Positions 22,000 to 33,667 of a stretch of 64,000 nucleotides of DNA are shown here, one piece after another. The first letter of the stretch is position 1. Each line of letters starts with the position of its first letter. The position numbers and the translations under genes were made by a program. The notes beneath the pieces were generated by a model. It saw only the letters and a program-made list of their open reading frames with translations. It did not search any database and was not told the origin of the DNA. This DNA is from Juglans regia (Eukaryota; Streptophyta; Magnoliopsida; Fagales; Juglandaceae): the NCBI RefSeq assembly GCF_001411555.2, contig NC_049916.1, positions 25,810,558-25,874,557 on the forward strand, given 5' to 3'.

Positions 22000-23720
22000 A
22001 TGTGAGGACATCGCCTCTACGATGAACGTCGGGATAAAATGAAAGTTTGAAAATTTAATAAAATATTAATTTTAATATTATTATTATTTTAAAATTTAAA
22101 AAATTAAAAAATTAAATTATCTATCATATTTTATGTGAAAATTTTAAATGATTATAATGATTAATTAAGATGAGAGGAAATGCTATTTTTATCTAAATCT
22201 AGCCTAAGTGAAACGATGCAATCTGTCTGGCCGTACAGATTTATTTCTTCATTATTTAAAAAATTGCACGTTAGAAATAAAGATAAATCTATTTGCAATT
22301 TTTTTTATTCACAAACTTACCACGTCATATATAAAATAAATAATAATTTTTTAACTTCATTTATAAATACATGCAAGAAATCTTATAAGAAGTGATTTAT
22401 TACCCACGAAACTTTTTATCATAATTTTAGAATAATAGTCTCACGAATCAATTCAGCAATATTAATTTTATAAAAAAGTGAATTTTATGAATAATCGAAA
22501 GAAATAAATGAACCAATAAAAATATTTTGTTTTTCTTTTCAAAAAATTGCCTATTAAATTAGGTGTCTTTACCTTTCTTTTCTTTTTCAAAAAGAGAAAT
22601 ACTTAACCACAAAGAATGAAAGAAATTATACAAAAGTAAATATTATCCACTAAACTTCTAAATATCATAACTTTAAAATAATCGTTTCATGAATCAATTC
22701 AATAATATTTTTTAAAAAAGTTAATTCTATGACCTATTAAAGCTATATTTATCTTTTTTTTCCTTTTCAAAAAATGAAATACTTAATCACAAAAAAATTA
22801 TACAAAAGTAAATATTAGCACTAAACTTCTAAATATCATAACTTTAGAATAATGTTTCATGAATCAATTCAATAATATTTTATTAAAAAATTAATTCTAT
22901 AAATAATCGAAAGAAAGAAATGAACCAATAAAATTATTTTTTCCCTTTCAAAAAACTCCCTATTAAAGGTGTCTTTATCTTTCTTTTGCTTTTCAAAAAA
23001 ATAAATACTTAGCCATAAAGAAATTATATAAAAATAAATATTACCCACTAAACTTCTAAAATTGTGTTTGGATGTTGAAGTGAGTTGAGTTGAGTTGAGT
23101 TAAGATAATAAAATATTGTTAGAATATTATTTTTTAATATTATTATTATTTTAGAATTTGAAAAAATTGAATTGTTTATTATATTTTGTGTTGAAATTTG
23201 AAAAAATTGTAATGATGAGTTTATTATACTTTAGAATAATCGTCTCACGAATCAATTCAATAATGTTTTATAAAAAAAAGTTAATTATATGAATAATGGA
23301 AAGAAATACATGAACCAATAACAATTTTTTTTTTTTTTTTTGCTTTTCAAAATGAGAAATACTTATCTACAAAAAAATTACACAAAAAAATATTATCCAC
23401 TAAACTTCTAAATATCATAACTTTAGAATAATCGTCTCACGAACCAATTCAATAATACTCTACAGAAAATTTAATTCTATGAATAATTGAAAGAAATAGA
23501 TGAACGAATAACATTTTTTTTTCCTTTTTCAAAAAATTGATTATTAAAGGTACTGTCTTAATTATCTTTCTTTTTCTTTTCAAAAATATAAATACTAGTC
23601 ACAGATTTCATATTAAAAGTGTCTTAATTATCTTTCTTTTCCTTTTTAAAATGGGAAATACTTAGCCACAAAAAAATTACACAAAAGTATACCCATAAAG
23701 CGTTGTCTGATATAGTACGT
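22000..23720. repeat. AT-rich irregular tandem repeat (unit D), with truncated MITE
   Basis: This continues the unit interrupted by the outer hAT and matches 6540-8300. At 23061-23228 a truncated 'attgtgtttggatgttgaag' MITE is inserted, absent from unit B. Non-coding. Confidence 0.75.
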
Positions 23721-23918
23721 TAGATTGTAAAGTTACTTTTATTATAAAATAGATATAACGAATCATATAAAAACTGCACATTTGGTGATGTAGGATTGAG
23801 ACACATATGCCTAATCTCATGTATTATTATTCTTCCAGCAAGTTTTCCAGATATAACTACTAATCCTCTTAGCAGTAATATCCCTTGAAGCCCCACATCC
23901 TACAATCAAATATGTATA

Positions 23919-24518
23919 TGTAAGGATTCTGTTTGGGATAGAATGTAAATATGGAGATGAGAAGAAGAATAACGCAGTGTATATCATGAAGAAACAAAAT
24001 GTAAACCAAGTGTTTGATAAAATGGCACTGAAATCTTAGAATGCCAGTAGGGTGCTTCGAGGGATGCCCTAACCTCTAGATATTCAATTCATCAATATTT
24101 TCCCGATAACTTTCTTGTGTTGCTCTGGACGTACATAAAAGGGTTACAGCCATAACAAACTAATCTAATGGCAATGCAACACGTGTAAAGCAAATGACAA
24201 TGGTAGTTGTAACGGAAAACAAATAACAACGAAAGCAAATAACAACAAAGGAATTAATAAGAGATAAACTACAAGTAGCTTTTATTCTTGAACTAAGTCC
24301 AAACGACTGGCAGCTTCCAATCCTAATTGATTAAACGGTGTGCTTCATCTTTAAAAGGTGTGTTCTGAACTCCCCTGCCTTAAGCACTTCGAAACTTCAC
24401 TTCCTCCCGACATAACCCTAACTCCTTAGTTTCTTCCCTCACTTCTCTGTGTCGTCTTCCTCTTCCCCTTAGAGACTTCTCTGCCGTCTTCCTCTTCCCA
24501 TGAGAGAGTCCCCTAACA
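23919..24518. mobile_element. Solo LTR, 600 bp
   Basis: The element begins TGTAAGGATTC, ends CCCCTAACA and is flanked by the 5-bp duplication GTATA (23914-23918 and 24519-24523). Unit C (about 8500) has the empty site with one GTATA-like copy. No internal region is present. Confidence 0.8.
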
Positions 24519-24523
24519 GTATA

Positions 24524-25883
24524 TTGTACCAACGTGACAAAATAAATTACTGTATAGTTCAGCTGTTGGAGAGCTTATGGCGCAGTTGTCTAATCGCTTG
24601 TTTTTATGTATTTATGTATTTATAGTTTATGATTCAGATTTGTGGAATATAAAATTATAATTTATTAAATCACTTGTCTACTAAATTCATTCAATATTTT
24701 CTAGGATTATTTTGACAAATAAGAGTATCCCTATTTATAAGTCAATTTGGAAGGTGAACCTGGCAGATTATAAAAAATTATAATTCATAAAATAATACAT
24801 AATTACTGCCCTCATGAAGAGTACGTTAGAAAAACGGGATTTTGTGACTAATTTATTATAATTAAAAGATTATTTACAACCAATTTTAGTTGTAAATAGT
24901 CATTTTGTTGAAATTAATTGATCGCAAATAAATAGTTTTCTTATAGCATGTATCATGCTGTGTGAAAATGGTAGTGGCTTAGTAAATTATCTTTTGATCA
25001 GCAAACTGTATATTTGATCATTATTCTTCCTACAAGCTTTCCAAACAATATCTCACCCTCCCAATTGGGATCATTTTCAGAGTCCCACATATTATACAAA
25101 TAAGGGGATTATATAAGAATAATGCTAGTATGACTCTCATTTTGACCGCTCATCTATTTAATTTTTTTATTTAAATTTTTTAGTGGTCAAGGAAGTAATT
25201 ATTAATATTTTATTTTATTTTTATTTTTTAAAAATGTTTAAAAATATTTGAAAAATACTTGAAAAAAAGTTTAAAATAAAAATACAATTTGCACTTGACA
25301 GCACATAAAATGGGTACATGAAGGCGGCAGATAACACCACACATTATATAAAAGCAAATTCACATATTGACGTTGCTCGTATAATTTGTTAAATCTATTT
25401 TATGATAAAAATAACTTTACAATCTGTTATATTTCATGTCTCATTATTTTGTAAATTTATTTTTATATAATCGCACTATTTATATTAATTATCTTTATCA
25501 CACCAATTTTACTAGAGCTTATGCAGTCATAATCGCTTCTTTAATTATTCTGCTAGCTACTTTATCTATATTGTCCAGCCGGTTGCTTGTTAAGCAACTT
25601 TATTTCGAAGTTGCTTCTTAAATCAATATTTAGGATTGGTGATACTTTCAAGTAGAGTTTTTGTTCTTTAAAATGGGCAAATATACTTTTGTTTGCTTTT
25701 GCATTTAGCTTTACACTTTTACTTATTTTTCTCAGCCTTTTCTTTTATATAGCTGCTACACAGTTGACAGTAGTCAGTAGCATGCAAATCCTTTCTCAAC
25801 TTCTAAAAAAAATCAATTATATTAACTTTACTCTTAAGTTAATTCATTAGGCACTTTACAAGAAATTATACAAACCCTTATTG

Positions 25884-25925
<42 letters not shown>

Positions 25926-26210
25926 TATGCCCTCCTTTGTTAACAGCTTGATGCATGGGAGAAAAAAAAATATACCAAAAACTAAAACAGAGAAGACGAG
26001 AAAATAACCGGAAGAGATCAGAAAGCGATGCATCTCAACACTCCATTTATAATATATATGTGTGTGGTGGGGGATGGTGGGTGCATACTATTTTACAGAC
26101 AATTAAAAGGAAAAGAAATCATTCAAACTAAACGAAATCGATAACATATAGGAAATATTAATATTTCAAATAGAAAACACATCAAGCAAGCAGCAGCAAG
26201 CACTAGTCAT
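24524..26210. other. Non-coding part of unit E, with block X
   Basis: It matches 8520-10215: a MITE-like block at about 25125-25330, block X at about 25490-25810, and a long (TA)n near 25886-25918 that is 8 bp shorter in the 59.8-kb copy. No gene is seen. Confidence 0.5.
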
Positions 26211-26216
26211 ATGTTT

Positions 26217-27083
26217 TCACTTCTTTTTACGACGCTCTTGAAAGTGGCGTTTGGGGTTCCTTTCAAAGCCAGCCCTGGAAATGCGAGTATCTTCCCTTCC
26301 TGGGGCTTTCATCGTTTTCACTTCTGCGGTTTGTTTTTTCTTCTCATCACGATGCTCTTGAAAGTAGCGTTTGGGGTTCCCTTCAAAGCCAGCCCTGGAA
26401 ATTCGAGTATCTTCCCTTCCTGGGGCTTTCATCGTTTTCACTTCTGCGATTTGTTTTTTCTTCTCATCATGATGCTCTTGAAAGTAACGTTTGGGGTTCC
26501 CTTCAAAGCCAGCCCTGGAAATGCGAGTATCTTCCCTTCCTGGGGCTTTCATCATTTTCACTTCTGCGATTTGTTTTTTCTTCTCATCACGATACTCTTG
26601 AAAGTAGCGTTTGGGGTTCCCTTCAAAGCCAGTCCTGGAAATGCGAGTATCTTCTCTTCCTGGGGCTTTCATCGTTTTCACTTCTGCAGTTTGTTTTTTC
26701 TTCTCATCACGATGCTCTTGAAAGTAGCGTTTGGGGTTCTCTTCAAAGTGAGCCCTGGAAATGCGAGTATCTTCCCTTCCTGGGGCTTTCATCGTTTTCA
26801 CTTCTGTAGTTTATTTTTTCTTCTCATCACGATGCTCTTGAAAGTAGCATTTGGGGTTCTCTTCAAAGTGAGTCCTGAAAATATGAGTATCTTCCCTTCC
26901 TGGGGCATTCATCCTTTTCACTTCTGCGGTTTGTTTTTTCTTCTCATCACGATACTTTTGAAAGTAGCGTTTGGGGTTCTCTTCAAAGTGAGTCCTAGAA
27001 ATGCAAGTATCTTTCCTTCCTGGAGCTTTCATCGTTTTCACTTCTTCAGTTGCCCCTGGCTGAGTGCTTCCGTTGTTGCCCAT
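26217..27083 (-). pseudogene. Gene E: seven-module member of the family, with an in-frame stop after module 2
   Basis: From the ATG (27083) the start MGNNGSTQPGATEEVKTMKA equals gene C. Seven modules of 40 residues follow (KAPGR, DT[RHC]I[SF]R, FE[EG]NPK, YFQ, DEKKK). A TAA at 26811-26813 replaces the CAA of the KKKQT boundary, ending the first frame after 90 residues. The next 197 codons continue in the same frame through five more modules to the stop at 26217. The stop is shared with the 60-kb copy. A truncated two-module product like gene C would still be possible, so 'pseudogene' may be too strong. Confidence 0.65.
26235..27060 (-). repeat. Seven 120-bp coding repeats of gene E
   Basis: The block with 'cttgaaagt' and 'cctggggctttcatc' recurs at exact 120-bp steps (lines near 26221, 26341, 26461, 26581, 26701, 26821 and 26941). 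Copies near the 3' end of the gene are most alike, and those near the start more diverged. Confidence 0.9.
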
Positions 27084-27167
27084 TTTCACCAACTCGTTAC
27101 TCTGTTCTTCCGATCTAATTTCCGGCTCTATGACACGGACGATAAAGAACACGGAGATTATGGGGGT

Positions 27168-27198
27168 ACTTATATTATGTTGTGGTAGATAAACCGCC
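27168..27198 (-). promoter_or_regulatory. Gene E promoter: TATA-like box and AACCGCC element
   Basis: The minus strand reads TATAAGT at 27168-27174, with AACCGCC (+ view) at 27192-27198. The layout equals that at gene C. Confidence 0.55.
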
Positions 27199-27337
27199 GA
27201 TGGTTTTAAGTAAGGTAAAACTGCCATAGTTTTAATTAAGAATAATTTTTGGCATCAGCCACTGTTTAGAATCAGCCGATCGCACACCTTACGTGTCCAT
27301 TTCATAATTGCGTTTCCCTCCCTCAACTAAATTCACA

Positions 27338-27437
27338 NNNNNNNNNNNNNNNNNNNNNNNNNNNNNNNNNNNNNNNNNNNNNNNNNNNNNNNNNNNNNNN
27401 NNNNNNNNNNNNNNNNNNNNNNNNNNNNNNNNNNNNN
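27338..27437. other. Assembly gap of exactly 100 N
   Basis: One hundred N follow 'ctaaattcaca'. The round length is the usual placeholder for a gap of unknown size. Sequence on the right does not continue the sequence that follows the same words at 61240. Confidence 1.
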
Positions 27438-29379
27438 CTTATATGTTTGTCCTAAAAATTTTGAATGAATTGCCTGAAATATCACTGCATAATTTGAATA
27501 AAAATAAAAATAATAAATAATATCAAAATCAAATAGGAAAAATCAAAAATTAAGAAAGGCCCGTGGATGGCTACTTGGAGAAAATAGATATAATTTGAGG
27601 GTATAAAATGAAGTAAAATGTTGAATACAGTTGCCTTCGTGCAAACGGTGTTAATGTGGAAAAAAACTTAAATGCACTGTTTTGAAAAAAACTAAATGCA
27701 CGTGGCCCCCTCTCCACAGTTTCCCTCTCTCCAATTTCTCTCCTCAGTTTCTTCAGTTTAATGCGTTTGAGGAGCTCGAACCTTCCACGAAGCGCAACCT
27801 CCTCCCTTCCTCGACTGGGCGTCCAAGGTACAGATCATTCCCTCAATAGCACGTCCCTCCCCTCTGCATTTACATGAGGCTTCCCTCCTTAAACCGAAAC
27901 TGAGGCATTTACAATTCAAGTCATCCCTCCCTTTGTCGCAACCCTAACCCTAGCCCCCCCCCCCAATCTCGTTTATCCCGAAACCCTAACCCTAGCCCGC
28001 CCCTTCCTGTTTATCTCGAAACCTAACCCCCCTAACCCTAGCCCTTTCTCCTTTATCCCGAAGGCAAGCATTTCTTCAAACTCTATTTTCTTCAAGATTT
28101 TCGTTTATAAGCATTTCATTTGTTTGTTTGGTAATTATTAGGTATTATCTCTTCATTTATTTATTTGTTTCCAAATTTTCATTGATGAGATGCTTTTGTT
28201 TGTTATAATGTTGGTATTTATTGTATTTATTTAACAAAATTCACACGCAATATTTTGCTCTTTTGTATTCACCTAGTCTTCAAGTTGGTTCACATTAAAT
28301 TTATATGAGAGCATAATAGCTCACAAAGCATTCACTTGAGGAGTGACATCCTGAATATGGTAAGGAGAATATATTGCGAACGAATGTTACTTCAATTGAG
28401 AAAGGAACTACTATTTGTAGATAATCACCTAAACCTAATCTAAATTTTTAGCTATACATCAAAGCCTAGAAGTATAGATGGATATTTCAAGAAGTCATGC
28501 AAGTTAAGGAAAATCCTTGCTCATTGATTTCTTCCAGTCTTCTTGAAATAGGCAAGGTTTAGAGGCAAATCCAATGGGAGAGGAGTTTACTTTTCAAAAC
28601 ATAGATGATCAAACTGTGAATAGTCTTTTTAATTCATATGTTGATTTCCTTGGACTGCATAAATATTGCAATATGCACAGTCAGACATAGTTCCAAACAT
28701 TTTTAACTTCTTCCCACATGTCATACACTTTCAGTTACAACTCGTAAACATCTCACTTATAAGTTTGTTGTAGTTCCATTTTGCTCCTTTTAGAAAGGTC
28801 TGGTATAAGCACAGCAGGCTGGGACTGGGTTAAATTGGCCTCTGCAGTTTTTTTTTTTTTTTTTTCCCATTTGTGAAAACTTTACTCAGAACTTAACTTG
28901 GCTAATTATGCGATTCCCATTTGCTTGTTTCGTAATTGTTAGGTAATATTACCTCTTCATTTATTTATTTCTTTGTTTCAAAATTTTCATTGATGAGATT
29001 CTTCTGTCCAAATAACTTGTTTTCATTTATTTATTTATTTATTTGTTTTCAATTATTTGTTTCCAAATAACTTATTTTAGATTGAGGTCACATACATAAG
29101 CTGGGCTTTTTTTGTCCTACTAATGCTATGGTAGTCTAAGTTGGCATTGTTGTAATTCCATTTTGCTCCTTTTAAAAAGGTCTTGGGTATAAGCACAGCA
29201 GGCTGGGACAGATTGGGTTTTTGTTTTTCCCATTTGTGAAAACTTTACTTAGATTAATCATCTATTTTGCTTACATACTTTCACATGTAGTTCAGTTGGG
29301 TTATGAGTACTTGTTGAATATGTGTCTTTTGATATGTGTGCCTTGGTGCCTTTCCATTGTGCTTTTGGTTCAAGTTAGA
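27438..29379 (+). other. Leader or intron region upstream of the zf-GRF remnant
   Basis: Pyrimidine-rich DNA (27700-28070) contains several CCCTAACCCTAG pieces with AAACCCTA telobox-like motifs near 27980, common in plant 5' leaders. An AT-rich stretch follows in which segments are duplicated: 'ccattttgctcctttt' with 'ataagcacagcaggctggga' at about 28776 and 29158, and 'cttcatttatttattt' with 'aaaattttcattgatgagat' at about 28150 and 28955. No coding frame is recognised. Confidence 0.45.
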
Positions 29380-29963
29380 ATGTTGTCATCAACTCTGTCT
29401 TCTTCATCCTCCGATATACGTACTTGGGTCAACCATTGTGCTTTTGTGAGCTTCAAGCTACATTGAGATACTCATATACTCCTAAAAATCCAAGACGACC
29501 ATTCTTAGGGTGTCCAAAGTACAACACAAAGGTAACTACATGACTTGTAATATAACATGTTTAATAAATTGATTAATATTACGTACATATAACATTTTCT
29601 TATATATGTTTGCAAATATCTGGGATTACCATACTGCAAGTATTTCAAGTGGACAAATAATGATCAATACATAAAGCCGAATCTACAAGAAAAAAAGAAC
29701 TGTTAAGGAAGGAGAAAGAGGTCGAGAAGAGACTCCGCGATATCGAGAAAAGACTCCATGATATTGAGAAGAGGGAGATTGAGCTTCGTACGAGGGTGGA
29801 TGAGATTGAGAAGAGAGAGATGGTTCAAGATGGCAGAGATGAGGAGTTTCTGAAGGAAAAAATGCTTCTTGAGCAAGAAGTTGGAATAAGACGTTCACGG
29901 ACGCTTCTCCGAGTGTATTGGGCTTTTGTAGTTTTTGTTTGTTGTTACTTAGTGACTTGGTAG
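29380..29963 (+). pseudogene. zf-GRF / coiled-coil / C-terminal TM gene, frame-damaged
   Basis: Exon 1 opens MLSSTLSSSSSDIRTW. After a frame change it reads TPKNPRRPFLGCPKYN, the core of the plant GRF zinc finger, ending at AACACAAAG|GTAACT. The second part gives YCKYFKW, the rest of the finger. A charged coiled coil (EKEVEKRLRDIEKRLHDIEK and onward) and a hydrophobic end, WAFVVFVCCYLVTW and stop, follow. This order is typical of small plant GRF proteins of unknown function, probably tail-anchored. Two frame breaks are needed: one near 29445, and one in an A7 run near 29693 that could be a sequencing error. The acceptor for exon 2 is unclear. Confidence 0.6.
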
Positions 29964-30780
29964 TGGTTTTATGTTATAACTTAGTTTGAATGTGTAATTT
30001 AAGTGTTAGAAGTTATGTAGGTTGTTTAGTGAGTGCAATGTAATAGTTGGGGACTCTTTTTGTGGCATTTTGCCTTTTATGATTGTGCCATGATAGACAC
30101 TAAATTGGTTGTAAAATAGCAGTTTTGCATAATCAATGGAGGCAATGGTTTTGGGCATTCAAAATTGTACAACAACTTATTGCACATTCTTGTTCTGTAT
30201 AATTGTCTTATTACATCCAATGAATATGATCAAAAAAATTTGCATATTGTGAATCATTCTCAGCATGCAGATATTGAGATATTAAGATCTTTACCACCCA
30301 ATGAAGCTAACGATACTGACCATACAAAACCAACTCCAACATAAATCAATGTGGTACATATTTGCTTTGACCATAACAAACCATACTCTTAACATCTTAT
30401 CTTATTAGTGCCAAGCGGCACAAACTATAATAACAAGTCACAAATTTTACAATTAAACATAAATAAACTTGCTCATATCAATTAATCCGATTGTGATCCA
30501 TCCAATCCATGCTGCACTGGTTGTGATCCATCCAACCCAGATTACATCTGTAAATATTAATATGCAGATATTAATTTAATCTAACTATTAAAAAATAAAT
30601 GTGAAAAGTTTATGATTATTACACTTTCTTGGCTTCCAATTGCTGTTTCCCAGCGTTGGGTTCCACTACTGTAAAAAACTGAGCTATCTCGAACAAGTTG
30701 TTGATGATTAACAAAATTCAAATAACGGTTACTTCTTCCATAGGCAAGCAGCAACTCAAATAAAAAAAAAAAATATAACA
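29964..30780. other. Intergenic region between convergent GRF and FAR1 remnants
   Basis: This is AT-rich with no convincing gene. Near 30485-30540 'gtgatccatccaa' occurs twice in tandem and could belong to the last exon of the minus-strand FAR1 remnant. Confidence 0.35.
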
Positions 30781-33624
30781 ATTAATATACCTGCACGTGT
30801 CCAGGACTGGTGATATCTACTTCTAATAGGCCAAATAAATTATTGCACGTCCAGGACTGGTAATATCTACTTCTAATGGGCCAAATAAATTCTTGCACGT
30901 GTCCGGTACTAGTGTATCTCCTTCATCTCGCTAATAATAAAGTAACAAGTAACAAAACTCATTTGATATAATTACATGATAAATCTAACACACATAAACA
31001 TGTATATTTTTAATATCATTAATGTGAAAACATGCACTTGTTTACGTTTCCCTCTGATTGGTGCTTTCTTTTGCTTGGTTTTAACCTTCCGCATGTGTTT
31101 CTCCATCCTGGATGCTCTCCGCAAAGATGATGGTTTTCCTTTCTCTCTCACAACATTAGAACTGAGTACTTGCTGTGAACTACTAACTACATTTGTGTCC
31201 AGTGTTGTAAAACAAGCATTCGAACATGTACGGGACGCATAACTGTTGAATATGACATAATATAAAGAACTACTTAAACATAAATAAACCTTAAAATTCG
31301 TCGCATTCAAACCTGTTTGGGTCAAAGATGGGGGGTGTTGGTTCTCACGATATAAGTTAATCATTTCATATAACTTCTCTTTTGCATCTTCAAACTGCTC
31401 ATCGGAACCTGCTACATAAGTTATCATCTGATAACATATATTCAATAGACTTGAATATCTATTACCATCTAGCCTCTGATCTCCTGCATCATAGCTACTG
31501 TAAATTAACGTGTATCTCCTCTTGATGTCCTTCCTTTATCGATCTAAAATGTACCGGTCTGGCAATAATTTTATACCGTTAGCTTTGAAAATGGCTAAAA
31601 TATGCCTACACAGTATCTCCCTCATCTCAAATCACCCACACAAACACTTTGCATCTCAGTCTTCCATATTGAAGTTCATTGAATGTGTCACAAGTTTAGT
31701 GAACTCTTCAACGCGAACTTCATCTTCTGCCATATATGTTTTCATTACACCATCTGATCTAGGTAGAGATGGATCCATATCAAGCACACCCATTACTTAT
31801 TGTTGGACTTCCTTAAATTTAGCGTTCATGTATAACTCTTGAAATCTTTTTTCAATTATAGATCTAGATATACAGGGAATGGTGACGCTAAATGTGTGGA
31901 AGACTGCATTGTTTTTATTCTCAATTTTCTTACTCAGCGCATTGTCAAACTGGTCGACAAACTCCTTTAAGCTTGTCCTTGCATGAACATAATCATAAAA
32001 AGAAGCATTCATACTCTCACTGTGCTAGGTTATACTCATTCCAGTCCAAAAGTATTTTTTTAAGGATACCAGTATCCAATGCTCACGATCAGCATATAAA
32101 CCTTTCAATCAGACATTCTCATGTAAGTCGTATGTGTTAAGTAACCCATCCCAACATTTCTCAAACTTCTCAATGGTTTGAGTGCTGTACACACATTTCA
32201 TTAGGTTATTTTTTAGGTCACTTTTGTAGGCAGCATATGATCCAAACTTCTCGGAGACTTTCTTCAATATATGCCAGAGGCAAAATCTATGTCGACTGTT
32301 TGGAAAGACAATAGCAATTGCATTTTTCATTGCTATGTCTTGATCAGTAATAATAGTTTTTGGAGCTATAACATTCATACACTGCAACCATGTTTGGAAT
32401 AACCATGTACAAGTTTTTGTATCCTCACTTGAAATAAACTCTACTCCCAAAAGAATGGACTGCCTGTGGTGGTTTACACCAACAAATGGTGCAAACGGTA
32501 TCCCATATCTATTTGTGAGGCATGTGGTGTCGAATGTGACCACATCACTAAAATACTGGTAGGCTGCCCTACTGAGTGGATCTACCCAAAAAAACATTCT
32601 TTAGTCTCATATCATCATCTAACTCCATCAATGTAAAAAAACTATCTATTATTCTTGTACTGCATCCTCAAAAAATAATCTCGCAGTGTTTCAGTACCAC
32701 CTGCACCAAGTCATAGATGTCATGCCTTGTCGATATAATTGTGACAATCATTTTCCAAAAATGGGGAGGTTCTCAAAGCCCCCTACACCAACGACAAGAG
32801 ATCCGAAACTCTTATTCATTTGGATGCCAGTCAAGTCGTTTGTATCTAGGACTTTTTTTACGGTCTCACTCACTACTTTGTTACATTGAAAGAAGCGATA
32901 TTTCTCTGGATTTAGGCCGTGATTATGTGTATTATGGATTGTTGTCAACCATTCTTTCCCTCAACTTTTAAGACATTAATCCTTACCTTATAGTCCGTCT
33001 TTCCTAACGGACGTGTGTTGGCGACATTGAAACTCCTATTCCGAGACTTCCCTCCACAGGCACAACCAAGGGTGACATATCAGATACTTTTATCCTCTCC
33101 CATCTCACTCATTTGTGTCGTCACCCCAAACTTGTATTTCTTAACATTATCCTTATAATAGCTCTGTAAATCTTCAAAAGAATTGAACTCCATTCTCGAC
33201 TTTGGCTCCTCAATTATATTATCACCCTTCGTTTGCACTAAGTGTGGTGACCCGGTAGTGCCATCGTCGGTTTCCCGTGAATCTTGTCTATCATTTTTAC
33301 TTACTTCATCGACTCTAGAGGAAGTATATGGCGCTTCAGGTCCCCTACAATTGGGTCTATCCTCTGTACCAACTCTTGCACTTGTTACAGAGCTTGTAGC
33401 TATGTGAGGAGTCGGAGGTCCCATCCCATATTGAAATGAGTAACCAACATTCTACTTAAAACAAAAAAATGAAAGCAATTAAACTCCAAAATATCCCGAA
33501 CATATACATAAAAGACAAGAACGAAGTTGAAAACCACCTGAATGTTACTGGGATATTGGCTGTCATTTGGATATGATAGAAAAGCTATTAACCATGTAGG
33601 CATTGGTCCATAATAACCGTGCAT
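30781..33624 (-). pseudogene. FAR1-related / MULE transposase gene, decayed
   Basis: From 33624 downward: a short exon (MHGYYGPMPTW...) ending CAG|GTGGTT, an intron of about 80 bp, then a Ser/Thr-rich part and the FAR1 domain (MEFNSFEDLQSYYKDNVKKY at about 33170; HNHGLNPEKYRFF at about 32920). The MULE transposase domain (32109-32597) shows FDTTCLTNRYG, IITDQD and CLWHI. The FRS-type region YVHARTSLKEFVDQFDNAL lies at about 31940. A SWIM finger CxC...CxH follows at about 31605-31650, then a basic tail at about 31100. It is disabled by TGA at 33080-33082, frameshifts near 32955 and 32745, and two TGA codons in and before the SWIM finger (31656-31658, 31632-31634). It is a dead FRS-like gene or MULE. 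Confidence 0.85.
30790..30905 (-). repeat. Short tandem duplication in the FAR1 3' region
   Basis: The block 'ccaggactggt.atatctac' followed by 'ggccaaataaatt' is present twice in a row with a third partial copy. On the minus strand one frame reads DTCKNLFGPLEVDIT, so it may be a duplicated piece of the last coding exon. Confidence 0.6.
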
Positions 33625-33667
33625 ATAATTTGGAAAGTTTACTAGACCAGTTTGAGGGATGTCCTAA

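Noticed and set aside
26211..27188. A 325-codon open frame on the + strand across the gene E repeats, and its twin at 60114-61091
   Set aside because: The 120-bp period keeps all frames alike, so openness on the + strand follows from the repeat. Promoter, ATG context and paralogue conservation support the minus strand.
27940..28045. Interstitial telomere-like CCCTAACC pieces
   Set aside because: Too few and irregular; they fit the CCCTAAC-rich leaders common in plant promoters.
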